Source: Frankia gtarii | Lineage (GTDB): Bacteria > Actinomycetota > Actinomycetes > Frankiales > Frankiaceae | NCBI RefSeq assembly: GCF_025403375.1 | Contig: NZ_JAMPTM010000004.1 | Coordinates: forward strand, 1 to 64,000 | Reading direction: 5' to 3' | Length of the DNA: 64,000 bases | Shown: positions 17,330-26,916 of the stretch, piece by piece | Numbering within the stretch: the first letter of the stretch is position 1 | Layout of the letters: each line of letters begins with the position of its first letter | The notes under the pieces: generated by a model | Database searches by the model: none | What the model was told of the DNA's origin: nothing | The model's input: only the letters and a program-made list of their open reading frames with translations | Position numbers and translations under genes: made by a program

Positions 17330-18589
17330 ATGTCGCTGCTCGACGATGCCCGCTCCATGTCGGATGATCTCGTGCTCCTGCGACGCCGCCTGCACCGGGA
17401 GCCGGAGATCGGCCTGGACCTGCCTCGTACCCAGGAACGGGTGCTCGCCGCCCTCGCCGGGCTCCCACTGGAGATCACCACCGGCCGCGGCGCGACCTCG
17501 GTGACGGCCGTCCTGCGCGGCACCGCGCCCACCCCCGAGATGGTGGCCGGGCACGGTCGTCCGCCGGCGGTGCTGCTGCGCGGGGATATGGACGCGCTGG
17601 CGGTGCAGGAACGTACCGGGCTCGACCACGCCTCCACCGTCGAGGGGGTGATGCACGCCTGCGGCCACGATCTGCACACGGCGATGCTGGTTGGCGCCGC
17701 CCACCTGCTCAGCGCGCACCGCGACCGGCTGCCCGGCGACGTCGTGTTCATGTTCCAGCCCGGGGAGGAGGGCTGGGAGGGCGCCCAGCAGATGATCGAC
17801 GAGGGCGTGCTCGACGCCTCCGGACGCCGGGTGTCCGCGGCCTACGGGCTGCACGTGTTCTCCGGGGAGCTGCCCCGCGGGCAGTTCTGCGGCCGGGTCG
17901 GCGCGATCACCTCGGCGTCGGCGATGCTGAGCGTCACCGTGCGCGGCGAGGGCGGGCACGGTTCGATGCCGCACCGCGCCCACGACCCGGTCACCGCCGC
18001 CGCCGAGATGGTCCTCGCCCTGCAGACGATGGTGACCCGCCAGTTCGACGTGTTCGACCCGGTGGTGCTGACCGTCGGGGTGCTGCGGGCCGGCACCCGG
18101 CGGACCGTCATCCCGGACGAGGCGTACTTCGAGGCGACCGTGCGCACCTTCTCCGCGCGCACCGGCGACCGGGTCGAGTCGGCCGTGCGCCGGCTGCTCG
18201 GCGGGATCGCCGACGGGCACGGCGTCGAGGTGGACATCGGCTTCGTGCCGGAACGGCCGGCGACGGTCAACCACGCCGCCGAGACCGCACTCGCCGCCCG
18301 CGTCGTCGCGGAGACGTTCGGCGAGCGCCGTTATACCGATCTGGCGCATCCCCTGGCCTGCTCGGAGGACTTCTCCCGGGTGCTGGCGCTGGTGCCCGGA
18401 GCCTTCGTCGCGATCGGCGCTGGCACCGCGGACTCGGACCCGCACACCGCGCCGTTCAACCACAGCCCCCGCGCCCGCTTCGACGAGACGGTCCTGCCCG
18501 ACGGCGCGGCGCTGCACGCCGAGCTCGCCCTGCGCGCCCTCGCCGCCGCCAGCCCGGATCCGGCAGACCGGCGGGACGCCCCAGCATGA
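17330..18589 (+). CDS. M20 family amidohydrolase (N-acyl amino acid hydrolase type)
   Basis: This 419-residue zinc hydrolase resembles the hippurate/IAA-amino-acid amidohydrolases, which remove acyl groups from amino acids. Visible motifs are LRRRLHREPEIGLDLPRTQE at the start, LRGDMDALAVQE near residue 83, HACGHDLHTAMLVGAAHLL near 108 (a metal-binding Cys/His cluster), PGEEGWEGAQQMI near 145 and a C-terminal CSEDFS metal site. GGAGAGGACAGCC precedes the ATG. The gene stands alone between a VOC remnant and a NUDIX gene, so the natural substrate is open. Confidence 0.9.
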   Translation: MSLLDDARSMSDDLVLLRRRLHREPEIGLDLPRTQERVLAALAGLPLEITTGRGATSVTAVLRGTAPTPEMVAGHGRPPAVLLRGDMDALAVQERTGLDHASTVEGVMHACGHDLHTAMLVGAAHLLSAHRDRLPGDVVFMFQPGEEGWEGAQQMIDEGVLDASGRRVSAAYGLHVFSGELPRGQFCGRVGAITSASAMLSVTVRGEGGHGSMPHRAHDPVTAAAEMVLALQTMVTRQFDVFDPVVLTVGVLRAGTRRTVIPDEAYFEATVRTFSARTGDRVESAVRRLLGGIADGHGVEVDIGFVPERPATVNHAAETALAARVVAETFGERRYTDLAHPLACSEDFSRVLALVPGAFVAIGAGTADSDPHTAPFNHSPRARFDETVLPDGAALHAELALRALAAASPDPADRRDAPA

Positions 18590-18781
18590 CGGCCCATCAG
18601 ACCACTCCCGCCCACCCGTCCGCGGTGCCCGGGGCCGAGTGCCGATCCGTTCGCCGGGCGTCACCGCAGCCTGGCCGGCGGCCACGCCGTGGAATGCCAC
18701 GGCCCGTGCCATCATGAGACGGCGGCATTTGAAGACCATCGGCCGACGACACCGACCCCGTACAGACGACGAGTACCGACG

Positions 18782-19345
18782 ATGAATGAGGAATACAGAT
18801 TGAACGATCGGGTGATCTCTGCGGTTCGGGACTATCTGGTCACGTATCCGACGGAGGCCGAGGGGCTGGTCCCGCTGCTCGAGCTGGCGACCACCGCGGC
18901 GCCGGTCACCGCCCGCACCACCCTGCCAGGCCACGTGACCTGCGGGGCGATCGCCGTGAACACGACCTTTCGAGTTCTGCAGGTCCGCCACCGCACACTC
19001 GACCGCTGGCTTTTCCCCGGCGGCCACGTCGACGACACCGATCCCACGCTCGTGGCCGCGGCCTTGCGGGAGCTCGCCGAGGAGACCGGCGTTCTCCCGT
19101 CGACGGTCCGGCCTCTGCGTAATATTCCGGTGGACATCGACGTCCATTCGATTCCCGAGAATCCGGAGAAGGGCGAACCGGAGCACACGCATTACGATTT
19201 CCGGTTTATTTTCCAGATCCTGCGGTCCACCGGGCCGGGCACGGTGGACCTACGTCACGACGAGGTCACCGACCACCGCTGGATCCCGGTGTCGGATCTG
19301 GACGGGCCCACCGGGGCGAGAATCGCCGCCGTGCTGACAGGCTGA
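18782..19345 (+). CDS. NUDIX hydrolase
   Basis: This 187-residue phosphohydrolase has the Nudix box GGHVDDTDPTLVAAALRELAEETGV at about residues 80-104, with Asp in place of the first box Glu but the catalytic RELAEETG intact. A C-terminal beta-rich segment follows. I use the ATG at 18782 (MNEEYRLNDRVISAV); an upstream in-frame ATG at 18689 adds an unconserved stretch. The gene uses more A/T-rich codons (AAT, TTT, ATT) than its neighbours, a hint of later acquisition. The substrate cannot be told from the fold. Confidence 0.85.
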   Translation: MNEEYRLNDRVISAVRDYLVTYPTEAEGLVPLLELATTAAPVTARTTLPGHVTCGAIAVNTTFRVLQVRHRTLDRWLFPGGHVDDTDPTLVAAALRELAEETGVLPSTVRPLRNIPVDIDVHSIPENPEKGEPEHTHYDFRFIFQILRSTGPGTVDLRHDEVTDHRWIPVSDLDGPTGARIAAVLTG

Positions 19346-19673
19346 TCCTCGCCGGCCGAGCACCGCCGGCCGAGCACCGCCGACTCGCCCTCGGCCGAGA
19401 GCGGGTCGGGTCGGGTCGGGTCGACGGTTGTAAATCCGTTGACCGCCGGTTGAACCCGCGGCCTCACCCTCGTCCATGGTTCCCGACCATCCCGGTGTTC
19501 GCGCAGGTCCGCCGCGTGCGGGCGAGCCGGACGACGCCCACGCCACGACAACCCGCACCGATTCAGAGCGCTCATTTGCCAGGTTCATTCAATGACCGGG
19601 TCTTACGCTTGTGTTGCGGATCGCCGGCCGCGAACCGCCCTTGACGACGACCTGACCGGGGGGCGGGTGGCAG
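19346..19673. other. Gap before the VMAP operon, short direct repeats only
   Basis: No gene is seen. Two copies of GGCCGAGCACCGCC-like sequence follow the NUDIX stop. Four GGGTC pentamers in a row lie near 19404-19425, next to an AT-richer patch around GGTTGTAAATCCGTTGACC. The promoter of the three-gene VMAP operon should lie here. No consensus pair could be fixed with confidence. Confidence 0.4.
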
Positions 19674-21236
19674 GTGCCTCATCGGTTCACGACTCTGCGC
19701 CTACGTACCGAACTCGACCTGGTGCGGGCGCTGGAGACCTGCACGGCCGTCGCCGAGGAGGGCGGGCTGCGGCTGCTGCAGGACTACATCCAGGATGCCG
19801 TCACCGAGCGGTTACAGCCGCACCGGTATCTCCTGCCCGGGCTGGCGCTACGCGATCTTGTACGTCTGTGTGTGAAGCTGCCCGACGCCCTGGCGGCGCT
19901 GGCCATGGCGGTGGAGCTCATCGGGGATGAGACGACGGCGCGGGCGGTCCGACTCTGCATCGCCGAGCTGGACGCGCTTGCCGCGCTGGAGGGGGAGCTG
20001 TCCGTCGCCGACTGGCTGATGCTGCGCGACTGCCTGCGGGAACGGGTGCTGCCCGACGCCGCCCGGGTCGCCTACGAGATCACCGCCGACCGGCTGCCCC
20101 GGCCGCCGGCCGGGCACGAGACCCTGTGGCATCTGTTCGTCCACCTCGCGCCGTGCAACGCGGCGCCCGAGGTGGAGCCGCCGTGGCTGGTGTTCCTGCG
20201 CTTCGCCGCGGCGCGGCTCGATCCGCCCGCCCGCGCCCACGTGGAACGGCTCGTCCGGGCCACGGCCGACCGGTGGGATCTGCCCGAACCCCCGGCGCGC
20301 CGCGATCCGGATCCGCCCGCCGACCGGCCCGCGGACGAGGAACCCACCGCCCACCTCATGATCCAGATAGAGCCGGCGGCGGCCCGGCCGGACGAGCTGC
20401 TGGTCTCGTCATGGCGGCAGTGGGACCTGGGACCATGGCGACCCGTGCGCGGAGAGGAACGTACGGTTGCGGCGGCCGAACTGCAGGCGACCGTGGAGCA
20501 GCTCATCGTCGACATGGAGGCGGAGTGGGGTGCGGGGGGCACCCGCGACGACGCCGGCCGGGCGCGGACGCTCGCCGTCGAGTTCATCCTGCCGGACGAC
20601 CTGTTCGGGCTGCCGGTCGAGGCGTGGACGCTGGAGAGCGGCTCGTTTCGCCCGGTGGCGCTGGGGCTCGCGTACCCGGTGATGATCCGCAGCCTGCGCC
20701 GGCTGCGCAGCCGGCACTGGGGCCGGATGTGGGCCAACCGGTGGCGGCTGGTGGAGGAACCGCGGCCGAACGGTACCCGGCCCCGCGCGCACCACAGCTC
20801 CGGCCACGGCGCCGACGATCTCCGGCGCCTTGACGCCGCGCTGCGGGCCGACGAGATCGTCTGCCTCGTGCTCAGCGCCCCGCCCGGCGGTCCGGACACA
20901 CACGGCGGACGTGAGGTCGAGCTCGCCCTGCGGGCCGGCTGTCCCGTGATGATGTGGCATCGGTCGGACTGCTTCTCGCCGCTGTTCCGCGAGGAGGTGA
21001 GCGGCCTGCTTGCCGGGGGTGATTTCCGCTCGCTTCCGCGCCGCGTTCTCGAAAGGCGTCGTATTGTTGAAGTGAGGATGGCGTCGGCTGCGGCGAACAG
21101 CTCGCCCGAGCCTGCGCGCCAAGCCTCGGAAACGGCGAACGAGACAGACGAAACCTGGGACGATGAACCCGCCGGATTCCAGCTGGCTCTCCTGTGGGAT
21201 GATCCGCGAAGACGTCCGGACGTACCCGCAGGCTAG
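19674..21236 (+). CDS. VMAP-type protein (vWA-MoxR associated protein) with EAD2-like N-terminus
   Basis: This 520-residue protein is the first gene of a VMAP-MoxR-vWA operon, the core of NTP-dependent biological-conflict systems. Residues about 10-95 are helical and resemble effector-associated domain 2 (LVRALETCTAVAEEGGLRLL then LRDLVRLCVKLPDALAALA). A middle helical region follows. From about residue 228 the VMAP-C domain is recognisable: HLMIQIEPAAARPDELLVSS, LAVEFILPDDLFGLPVEAW and LGLAYPVMIRSLRRLRSRHW. There is no protease, nuclease or TIR domain in the chain, unlike VMAPs that carry an N-terminal trypsin or caspase. The start is a GTG at 19674 with a G-rich upstream. The MoxR gene begins 27 bp after its stop. 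Confidence 0.75.
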   Translation: MPHRFTTLRLRTELDLVRALETCTAVAEEGGLRLLQDYIQDAVTERLQPHRYLLPGLALRDLVRLCVKLPDALAALAMAVELIGDETTARAVRLCIAELDALAALEGELSVADWLMLRDCLRERVLPDAARVAYEITADRLPRPPAGHETLWHLFVHLAPCNAAPEVEPPWLVFLRFAAARLDPPARAHVERLVRATADRWDLPEPPARRDPDPPADRPADEEPTAHLMIQIEPAAARPDELLVSSWRQWDLGPWRPVRGEERTVAAAELQATVEQLIVDMEAEWGAGGTRDDAGRARTLAVEFILPDDLFGLPVEAWTLESGSFRPVALGLAYPVMIRSLRRLRSRHWGRMWANRWRLVEEPRPNGTRPRAHHSSGHGADDLRRLDAALRADEIVCLVLSAPPGGPDTHGGREVELALRAGCPVMMWHRSDCFSPLFREEVSGLLAGGDFRSLPRRVLERRRIVEVRMASAAANSSPEPARQASETANETDETWDDEPAGFQLALLWDDPRRRPDVPAG

Positions 21237-21263
21237 CGGATTCTCGTCGGAGGGGGCCCGCCC

Positions 21264-22340
21264 ATGAGCGGAGAAGACGAAGGTGACGCTTCCGTAGCCG
21301 CCGCGACCGCCGGGCCGGGTGACACCCGATGGTGGGTTTTCCAGGGTACGGGCATTCCCCTCGACCCCGATGAGCGGGACCGGCGCTGGCCCGCGCCGCC
21401 GCGGTGGCGGGACTTCGACGGCGGGCCTGACCTCCCCCCGCCCCCGCTGGACAACGCCGACCTCGACCGCAGGCTCGGCGCCACCGTGGCGCAGTGGGTC
21501 GACGCGGACGAGGTGTCGATGGTCAACGCGGCGATCTACCTGCGTCGCCCGCTGCTGGTCACCGGCCCGCCGGGCACCGGCAAGTCGAGCCTCGCCCTGC
21601 GGATCGCCCGCGAGCTCCAGCTGGGCCGGCCGTTGCGCTGGCCGATCACCAGCCGAACCACGCTACGTAACGGCGAGTACGAGTACGACGCCATCGGCCG
21701 GGCCCAGGCGGCCGCCGGTCGCCGGGGCGGCCCGGACGATGCCGGCGGCGAGGGCCAGATCGGCGACTATGTCCATCTCGGCCCGCTCGGCACGGCGCTG
21801 TTGCCTCACCGGCTGCCGCGGGTACTGCTCGTCGACGAGATCGACAAGAGCGACATCGACCTGCCCAACGATCTGCTGAACATCTTCGAGGACGGCGGGT
21901 TCGTCATCCCCGAGCTGGTCCGGGTACGGGACCGCCAGCGCGAGGTCGTGGTGCACACCGCCGACGCGGGCCGGACCGCGCCGCTGCTCGACGGCACCGT
22001 GCAGTGCCACGCCTTCCCCATCGTGATCATGACGAGTAACGGGGAACGAGAGTTCCCCGCCCCGTTCCTGCGCCGTTGCCTGCGGCTGAGCATCACCGAG
22101 CCGAACGAGGCCAAGCTGGTCCGGATGATTGCGGCGCATTTCCCGCCGGGCACCGACGAGACGACCCGCGACCTCGTCACGGACTTCCTGCGCGCCCGGG
22201 AGGAGCGGGGTGACCTGGCCGCCGACCAGCTGCTCAACGCCGTGCATCTGGTGACGTCCGGGGCGTTCGAGCTCAGTGATCGAAAGGCCTGGCAGGCCCT
22301 GCTGCGCGCGGTGTGGCGGCCGCTCACCCCCGCACCATGA
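21264..22340 (+). CDS. MoxR-like AAA+ ATPase of the VMAP operon
   Basis: This 358-residue ATPase has Walker A GPPGTGKSSLALRIA near residue 100, Walker B LLVDEIDKSDIDLPND near 190, sensor-1 IVIMTSNGEREFPAPF near 255 and the arginine-finger-like RRCLRL. MoxR proteins work with vWA-domain partners as remodelling machines; in VMAP systems the AAA+ protein is thought to control activation of the complex. GGAGGGGG precedes the ATG, and the ATGA overlap with the next gene couples it to the vWA/NB-ARC protein. Its exact action here is inferred from family and operon. Confidence 0.9.
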   Translation: MSGEDEGDASVAAATAGPGDTRWWVFQGTGIPLDPDERDRRWPAPPRWRDFDGGPDLPPPPLDNADLDRRLGATVAQWVDADEVSMVNAAIYLRRPLLVTGPPGTGKSSLALRIARELQLGRPLRWPITSRTTLRNGEYEYDAIGRAQAAAGRRGGPDDAGGEGQIGDYVHLGPLGTALLPHRLPRVLLVDEIDKSDIDLPNDLLNIFEDGGFVIPELVRVRDRQREVVVHTADAGRTAPLLDGTVQCHAFPIVIMTSNGEREFPAPFLRRCLRLSITEPNEAKLVRMIAAHFPPGTDETTRDLVTDFLRAREERGDLAADQLLNAVHLVTSGAFELSDRKAWQALLRAVWRPLTPAP

Positions 22341-25300
22341 CGGGGTCCGGCCCGGCGGCCGGCGCGGCCGCGCGGCGCGCCAGCACGCCGGGAGGTCCCC
22401 TGCGCGCGGTCCGCCCCCGGGAGTCGGATCCGGTCGGTCGTCTTTCCCGCCCCCGGCGGCCGGGCACCGGCGAACCCACCGTGGCGCCGGTACCCCGCCC
22501 GGCCGCTCCCACCGACCTGCTGTGGTCCGAAATCTCGGACGCGCTCTGGCTGGCCGGCCGGATCCGCGCGGCGGCGAACGGATCGGCCCCCGGAGACGAT
22601 GACGGCGACGCCGACGGGGCAGCGCTGCGCCCGGCGCCACCGGCGGCCGCGCGACCGGCGCCACTGTTGACGCCGGGCGGCACCCACCGGGAACGCGGCG
22701 GCGCGGCGCCGGACGGGCCCGAGCCGGACGACGCACACCGGGCAGGAGAGGGCTCCTGGCCGCTGCGGCAGCCCGGGCCGAGCGGCGAGACGACGAGCCG
22801 GGCGGGGGCGCCACCGAGGGCGCTGTCGAGGGCGCTGCGACCGCTACGGATGTTCGTCCGGTCCGCCCACGGCCGCACGCTGCACGAGGAGGCGACCGCC
22901 GACCGCGGCGCCGCCGACGGCCTGTGGCTGCCGGTGTTCGAACCCGCCCGCGAGCACCGGTGGGATCTCGTCCTCGTCGTCGACAACCACACCTCGATGA
23001 TCTTCTGGCAGGAGGCCGTGACCTCCTTCACCGCCGCACTCGAGCAGTCTGGGGCGTTTCGCAACGTCACCCGCCGCCGGTTGATCACCGGAGGGGGCTC
23101 GCCGGCCTCGGTGCTGCTGCGCGGCGGGCGGCTGGGGTCGGCCAGCCCGCCGGCGGAGATCGCCGACCCGAGTGGGCGCAGGCTCATCCTGGTGATCACC
23201 GACGGGATCGGCCGGGCGTGGCGCACCCGCTCCGTCGAGCCGGCGCTGCACCTGTGGGGCCGCCACCAGTCCGTCGCGCTCGTCCACCTGCTCCCGCAGC
23301 AGCTGTGGTTCCGGGCCGGGATCCCCGTGGAGCGCAAGAAACTACGGGCAGTCGGCGACGGGCCAGGAAACAGGCTCCTCCTCGCGGACCCACAGCCACG
23401 GATCCCGTGGGACGCGCCCCTGCCCGCGACGGATCTGCACGGCGTTGCACTCCCCAGCCCCGATAATGCTGTTCCTGTGCCGGTCCTTCAGCTCGATCCC
23501 GCGTCGCTGGGCAACTGGGCCGGTCTCGTCGCGGGCACGCTGCCGGGCTGGACCGATCTCGCCGCGACCGTCGCGCACCGGCGCCCCGAACCGGACGATG
23601 AGGTCGCCGCGCCCACCGCCGCCGGCGCCTACCACCGGGTCAACGCGTTTCGGGCGGCCGCCACCCCGCAGGCGCTGCGGCTGGCGACCCATCTCGCGGC
23701 GGCGCCGCTGAACGTTTCGGTCATCCAGGCGATCCGGCGTCACCTCCTGCCCGGCACCCGGCCCTGGCACCTTTCTGAGCTGCTGCTCGCCAACCTGCTG
23801 CGGCCGACGGTCGGCCGCGAGCTCGCCGGCGACGACACCCTCGTCACCTTCGAGTTCGACCGGGGCATCCGCGAGGAACTGCTCGCCCGCGGCCGGCGCA
23901 CCGAGACCGCCGGTGTCATGCGCGTCGTGCAGAACGTGCTCGGCCCCCGGGTCAGCGCGGTCCGCCGCTCCGCGCGGGCACTCGACGAGCCCGTCGACGA
24001 GACGTTCGAGCCGGTGACCTCGACCAGCCGGCCCTACCTGGTCGCCGAGCTCGCGGCGTTGCGCGCGATGTCCGGCCGGCATCTGCGCCGGGCACGTGCG
24101 CTGGCCGCCGCGCTGGAGCCCGACGCGCCGCAGCTCGACCGCGCCGGGTCACACGGCTCCGACGCCGACAATGACGTCCCGACGGATCCCACCCAAGGAG
24201 CGAACGTGTCCGTGGTCCTAGCCCATGACCAGCTCGCCGCGCCGGCGCACCGGTCTCGCGGCAGACTGTCGATGGAGCACGGTCACCTGCCGGTCCGCAA
24301 CACCTACTTCACCGGCCGGGAGGACCTGCTCCACCAGTTGCACACCAGGCTGATGCGCGGGCCGACCGCCGTGCTGCCGGACGCGCTGCACGGTCGCGGC
24401 GGCGTCGGCAAATCCCAACTGGTGATCGAGTACATCTACCGGCATCTCGCCGACTTCGACCTGATCTGGTGGATCCCGGCGGAACGGCCGGCGCAGATCG
24501 ACGCCGCCCTCGTCGAACTCGCCCAGCATCTGGGCCTCGACGTGGGCAGCGAGGCGAACACGGCGACCCCGGCCGTGCTGCGCGAACTCGCCGCCGGCCG
24601 GCCGTCGGACCGCTGGCTGCTGGTGTTCGACAACGCCGACTCCCCCGACGACGTGAAGAAGTACTTTCCGACCGGTCCGGGCGGACCACCGACCTCGGTC
24701 GGCCGCATCCTGGTCACCTCACGCAACCCGGCCTGGGCCGACGAGAGCGCGCCGCTGGCCGTCGACGTGTTCGAACGCGAGGAGAGCCGGCACCTGCTCC
24801 AGCGGCGCAGCCCGGATCTCGACGTCGAGGACGCCGACCGGCTCGCCGCGGCACTCGGCGACCTCCCGCTGGCCGTCGAGCAGGCCGCCACCTGGCGGGC
24901 GGTGACCGGCATGCCGGCCGCCGAATACCTCGAACAGCTCGAACGTGAACGGGCGGAGCTCGCGACCCGCTTCCCGGACCTGCGCCACGAGCTGCCGGTC
25001 GCCGCCGCGTGGCGCATCGCCCTCGATCGGCTGGAACAGACGAACAAGGGCGCCTTGCAGCTCCTCGGCGTCTGCTCCTACTTCGCGCCCGAGCAGATCC
25101 CGTGGGGCCTGTTCGCCAACGTGCGCTCCACCACCATCATCCCCGAGCTCGACACGGCGCTGCGCGACCGCACGAAGCTACGTCGCGCCATGCACCAGAT
25201 CGACCGCTTCGGTCTGGCGAAGATCGACACCGACCGCGAGACACTGCACCTGCACCGGCTGGTCCGCGACGTGGTGCGCAGCCGGCTCACCGACGACGAA

Positions 25301-26770
25301 CAGTCCGTGCTGCGCCACGGCGCCCACCTCGTCCTGGCCTCCAACGATCCCAACGACTGGGCCGACCCGGCCCAGTGGGCACGCTACGGCGAGCTGTACG
25401 CGCACGTCGTCGACTCGCGGGCCTTCGACTGCGACGAGGCGTGGGTCCGCCAGCTCGTCGTGAACGAGGCGAAGTACCTGTGGAAGTGGGGCGCGCACGC
25501 CGCCAGCCGGGACCTCACCCGGCGCACGTACGACACGTGGCTGGCGAAGTACGGCGAGGAGGATCTCGAAACCACGCTGACCATCTCGAAGTGGCTCGGA
25601 TACATCCTGTTCGTCGTCGGACGATTCACCGAAGGCGCCGAGATCAACAGTCGGCGCTACGCGGTGCTGAGCCGCATCCGCGGCGAGGACGACGAGGACA
25701 CCCTCAAGACCCTCGGCGACGTGGCGGCGGACGCGCGGGTGCGCGGCGACTTCGGCCGGGCCGCGGAGCTCTCCCGCCAGGTCCACGACCGGTTGCGCAA
25801 CGCCTACGGCGATGACGATCCCTCGGTCCTCACCGCCGCCCACAACCTGGGCGTCAGCCTGCGCCTGGTCGGCGACTTCCGCGGCGCCCTTGCGCTGGAC
25901 GAATCGACCGTCCACCATCTCACCCGCCACCTCGGCGCCGACGACGACTCGATCCTGCCCACCCGGATCAGCGTCAACATCGACCGCTGGGAGCTCGGCG
26001 ACTACTTCGACGCCCGGGTGTCCCAGGAGGAGATCGTCGCGGCCTACCGGCGGATCCTGCGGGACGAGAACAACCCGCTGCTGCTGTTCGCCGTCCGCTT
26101 CCTGGCCGTCGCGGCGCGTAAGTCGGGCGAGGTGGAGCGGGCCCGCGGCCTGTCCGAGGACGCCCACGCCCGCTATGTCTCGCGGTACGGCTCGGACCAC
26201 CCCGACACGCTGGCCGCGGCGCTGAACCTGTCCATCGACCGGCGGCTGACCCACGATCTCAACGGTGCGCTGCTGCTCAGCCGGGACACCCACGACCGCT
26301 ACGGACGGATCCTCGGCGAGACCCATCCGCACACCCTCGCCGCGGCCGTGAGCATGGCGGTGACGCTGCGCCTGCTCGGCGACATCGAGCAGGCGTACAG
26401 CCTCGACCGGTCAACGCTCGCCCTGTTCCGGGAAGGGGTCGGGGAGAACCATCCTTCGACCCTGTTGTGCTCGACGAACCTGGCCAGCGACGCGTTCGCC
26501 CGTGGGGAGTTCGAGGAGGCCGAGGAACGCGACCGCGACACGCTGGCCCGGTCCACCAGCGTGCACGGCGAGGCTCACCCGGCCACCCTGATGTGCGCGG
26601 CGAACCTGGCCCTGGACCTGCGGGCCGCGGGCCGCACCGGCGAGGCGGCAAAGCGCAACGCCGCGGCCGTCGCGCACCTCACCCGCACTCTGGGCGCGGC
26701 CCACGCGGCGACCCGGATCGCCGGCGAATGGCGCCGGGCGGACTGCGACATCGACCCGATGCCGCTGTGA
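22337..26770 (+). CDS. fxsT: SAV_2336/vWA-like + NB-ARC + TPR protein (FxsT-like)
   Basis: This 1477-residue protein has at least three parts. Residues about 55-560 match the SAV_2336 N-terminal region: SDALWLAGRIR, a degenerate vWA-like strand LVLVVDNHTSMIFWQ near 210, and a second RLILVITDGIGRAWR near 280. From about 650 the STAND NTPase begins with TYFTGREDLLHQL, Walker A LHGRGGVGKSQLVIEY near 685 and Walker B RWLLVFDNADSPDDV near 757. Residues about 1020-1455 are TPR-type repeats recurring every 42 residues (EDDEDTLKTLGDVAADAR and similar). The NB-ARC/TPR half matches FxsT of FxSxx-COOH RiPP systems. It overlaps the MoxR gene by ATGA. The TIR domain often found at the FxsT N-terminus is absent. 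The symbol is tentative. Confidence 0.8.
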   Translation: MTGSGPAAGAAARRASTPGGPLRAVRPRESDPVGRLSRPRRPGTGEPTVAPVPRPAAPTDLLWSEISDALWLAGRIRAAANGSAPGDDDGDADGAALRPAPPAAARPAPLLTPGGTHRERGGAAPDGPEPDDAHRAGEGSWPLRQPGPSGETTSRAGAPPRALSRALRPLRMFVRSAHGRTLHEEATADRGAADGLWLPVFEPAREHRWDLVLVVDNHTSMIFWQEAVTSFTAALEQSGAFRNVTRRRLITGGGSPASVLLRGGRLGSASPPAEIADPSGRRLILVITDGIGRAWRTRSVEPALHLWGRHQSVALVHLLPQQLWFRAGIPVERKKLRAVGDGPGNRLLLADPQPRIPWDAPLPATDLHGVALPSPDNAVPVPVLQLDPASLGNWAGLVAGTLPGWTDLAATVAHRRPEPDDEVAAPTAAGAYHRVNAFRAAATPQALRLATHLAAAPLNVSVIQAIRRHLLPGTRPWHLSELLLANLLRPTVGRELAGDDTLVTFEFDRGIREELLARGRRTETAGVMRVVQNVLGPRVSAVRRSARALDEPVDETFEPVTSTSRPYLVAELAALRAMSGRHLRRARALAAALEPDAPQLDRAGSHGSDADNDVPTDPTQGANVSVVLAHDQLAAPAHRSRGRLSMEHGHLPVRNTYFTGREDLLHQLHTRLMRGPTAVLPDALHGRGGVGKSQLVIEYIYRHLADFDLIWWIPAERPAQIDAALVELAQHLGLDVGSEANTATPAVLRELAAGRPSDRWLLVFDNADSPDDVKKYFPTGPGGPPTSVGRILVTSRNPAWADESAPLAVDVFEREESRHLLQRRSPDLDVEDADRLAAALGDLPLAVEQAATWRAVTGMPAAEYLEQLERERAELATRFPDLRHELPVAAAWRIALDRLEQTNKGALQLLGVCSYFAPEQIPWGLFANVRSTTIIPELDTALRDRTKLRRAMHQIDRFGLAKIDTDRETLHLHRLVRDVVRSRLTDDEQSVLRHGAHLVLASNDPNDWADPAQWARYGELYAHVVDSRAFDCDEAWVRQLVVNEAKYLWKWGAHAASRDLTRRTYDTWLAKYGEEDLETTLTISKWLGYILFVVGRFTEGAEINSRRYAVLSRIRGEDDEDTLKTLGDVAADARVRGDFGRAAELSRQVHDRLRNAYGDDDPSVLTAAHNLGVSLRLVGDFRGALALDESTVHHLTRHLGADDDSILPTRISVNIDRWELGDYFDARVSQEEIVAAYRRILRDENNPLLLFAVRFLAVAARKSGEVERARGLSEDAHARYVSRYGSDHPDTLAAALNLSIDRRLTHDLNGALLLSRDTHDRYGRILGETHPHTLAAAVSMAVTLRLLGDIEQAYSLDRSTLALFREGVGENHPSTLLCSTNLASDAFARGEFEEAEERDRDTLARSTSVHGEAHPATLMCAANLALDLRAAGRTGEAAKRNAAAVAHLTRTLGAAHAATRIAGEWRRADCDIDPMPL

Positions 26771-26797
26771 GTACCGGTGGCGCTGACCGTCACGAGT

Positions 26798-26823
26798 GAG
26801 GTGGTTCGGTGAGGTGGTTCGGT
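26798..26823. repeat. 13-bp tandem duplication after the VMAP operon
   Basis: GAGGTGGTTCGGT occurs exactly twice (26798-26810, 26811-26823) just after the end of the large NB-ARC/TPR gene. No hairpin or T-tract accompanies it. Confidence 0.85.
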
Positions 26824-26916
26824 GGCCGCGCAGCTTGTCCGCGAGCTCGAGCGGCTGCACTGGCTACCCAGGCATCATGAGACTCACTCCCCCGGCGGAG
26901 AGTCGCGCGGCCACGT

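Noticed and set aside
18586-18717. 43-residue frame overlapping the end of the M20 gene
   Set aside because: Start overlap is attractive (ATGA), but the sequence is Pro/Arg/Ser-rich without family resemblance, and the NUDIX start lies only 65 bp after it.
16988-19192. Very long minus-strand open frame opposite the M20 and NUDIX genes
   Set aside because: Only its last 80 or so residues look like a protein family (VOC); the rest is Arg/Gly-rich antisense of well-supported genes on the plus strand.
19404-19425. GGGTC pentamer run considered as a binding array or origin element
   Set aside because: Only four copies, no dyad and no DnaA-box-like sequence nearby; more likely slippage.
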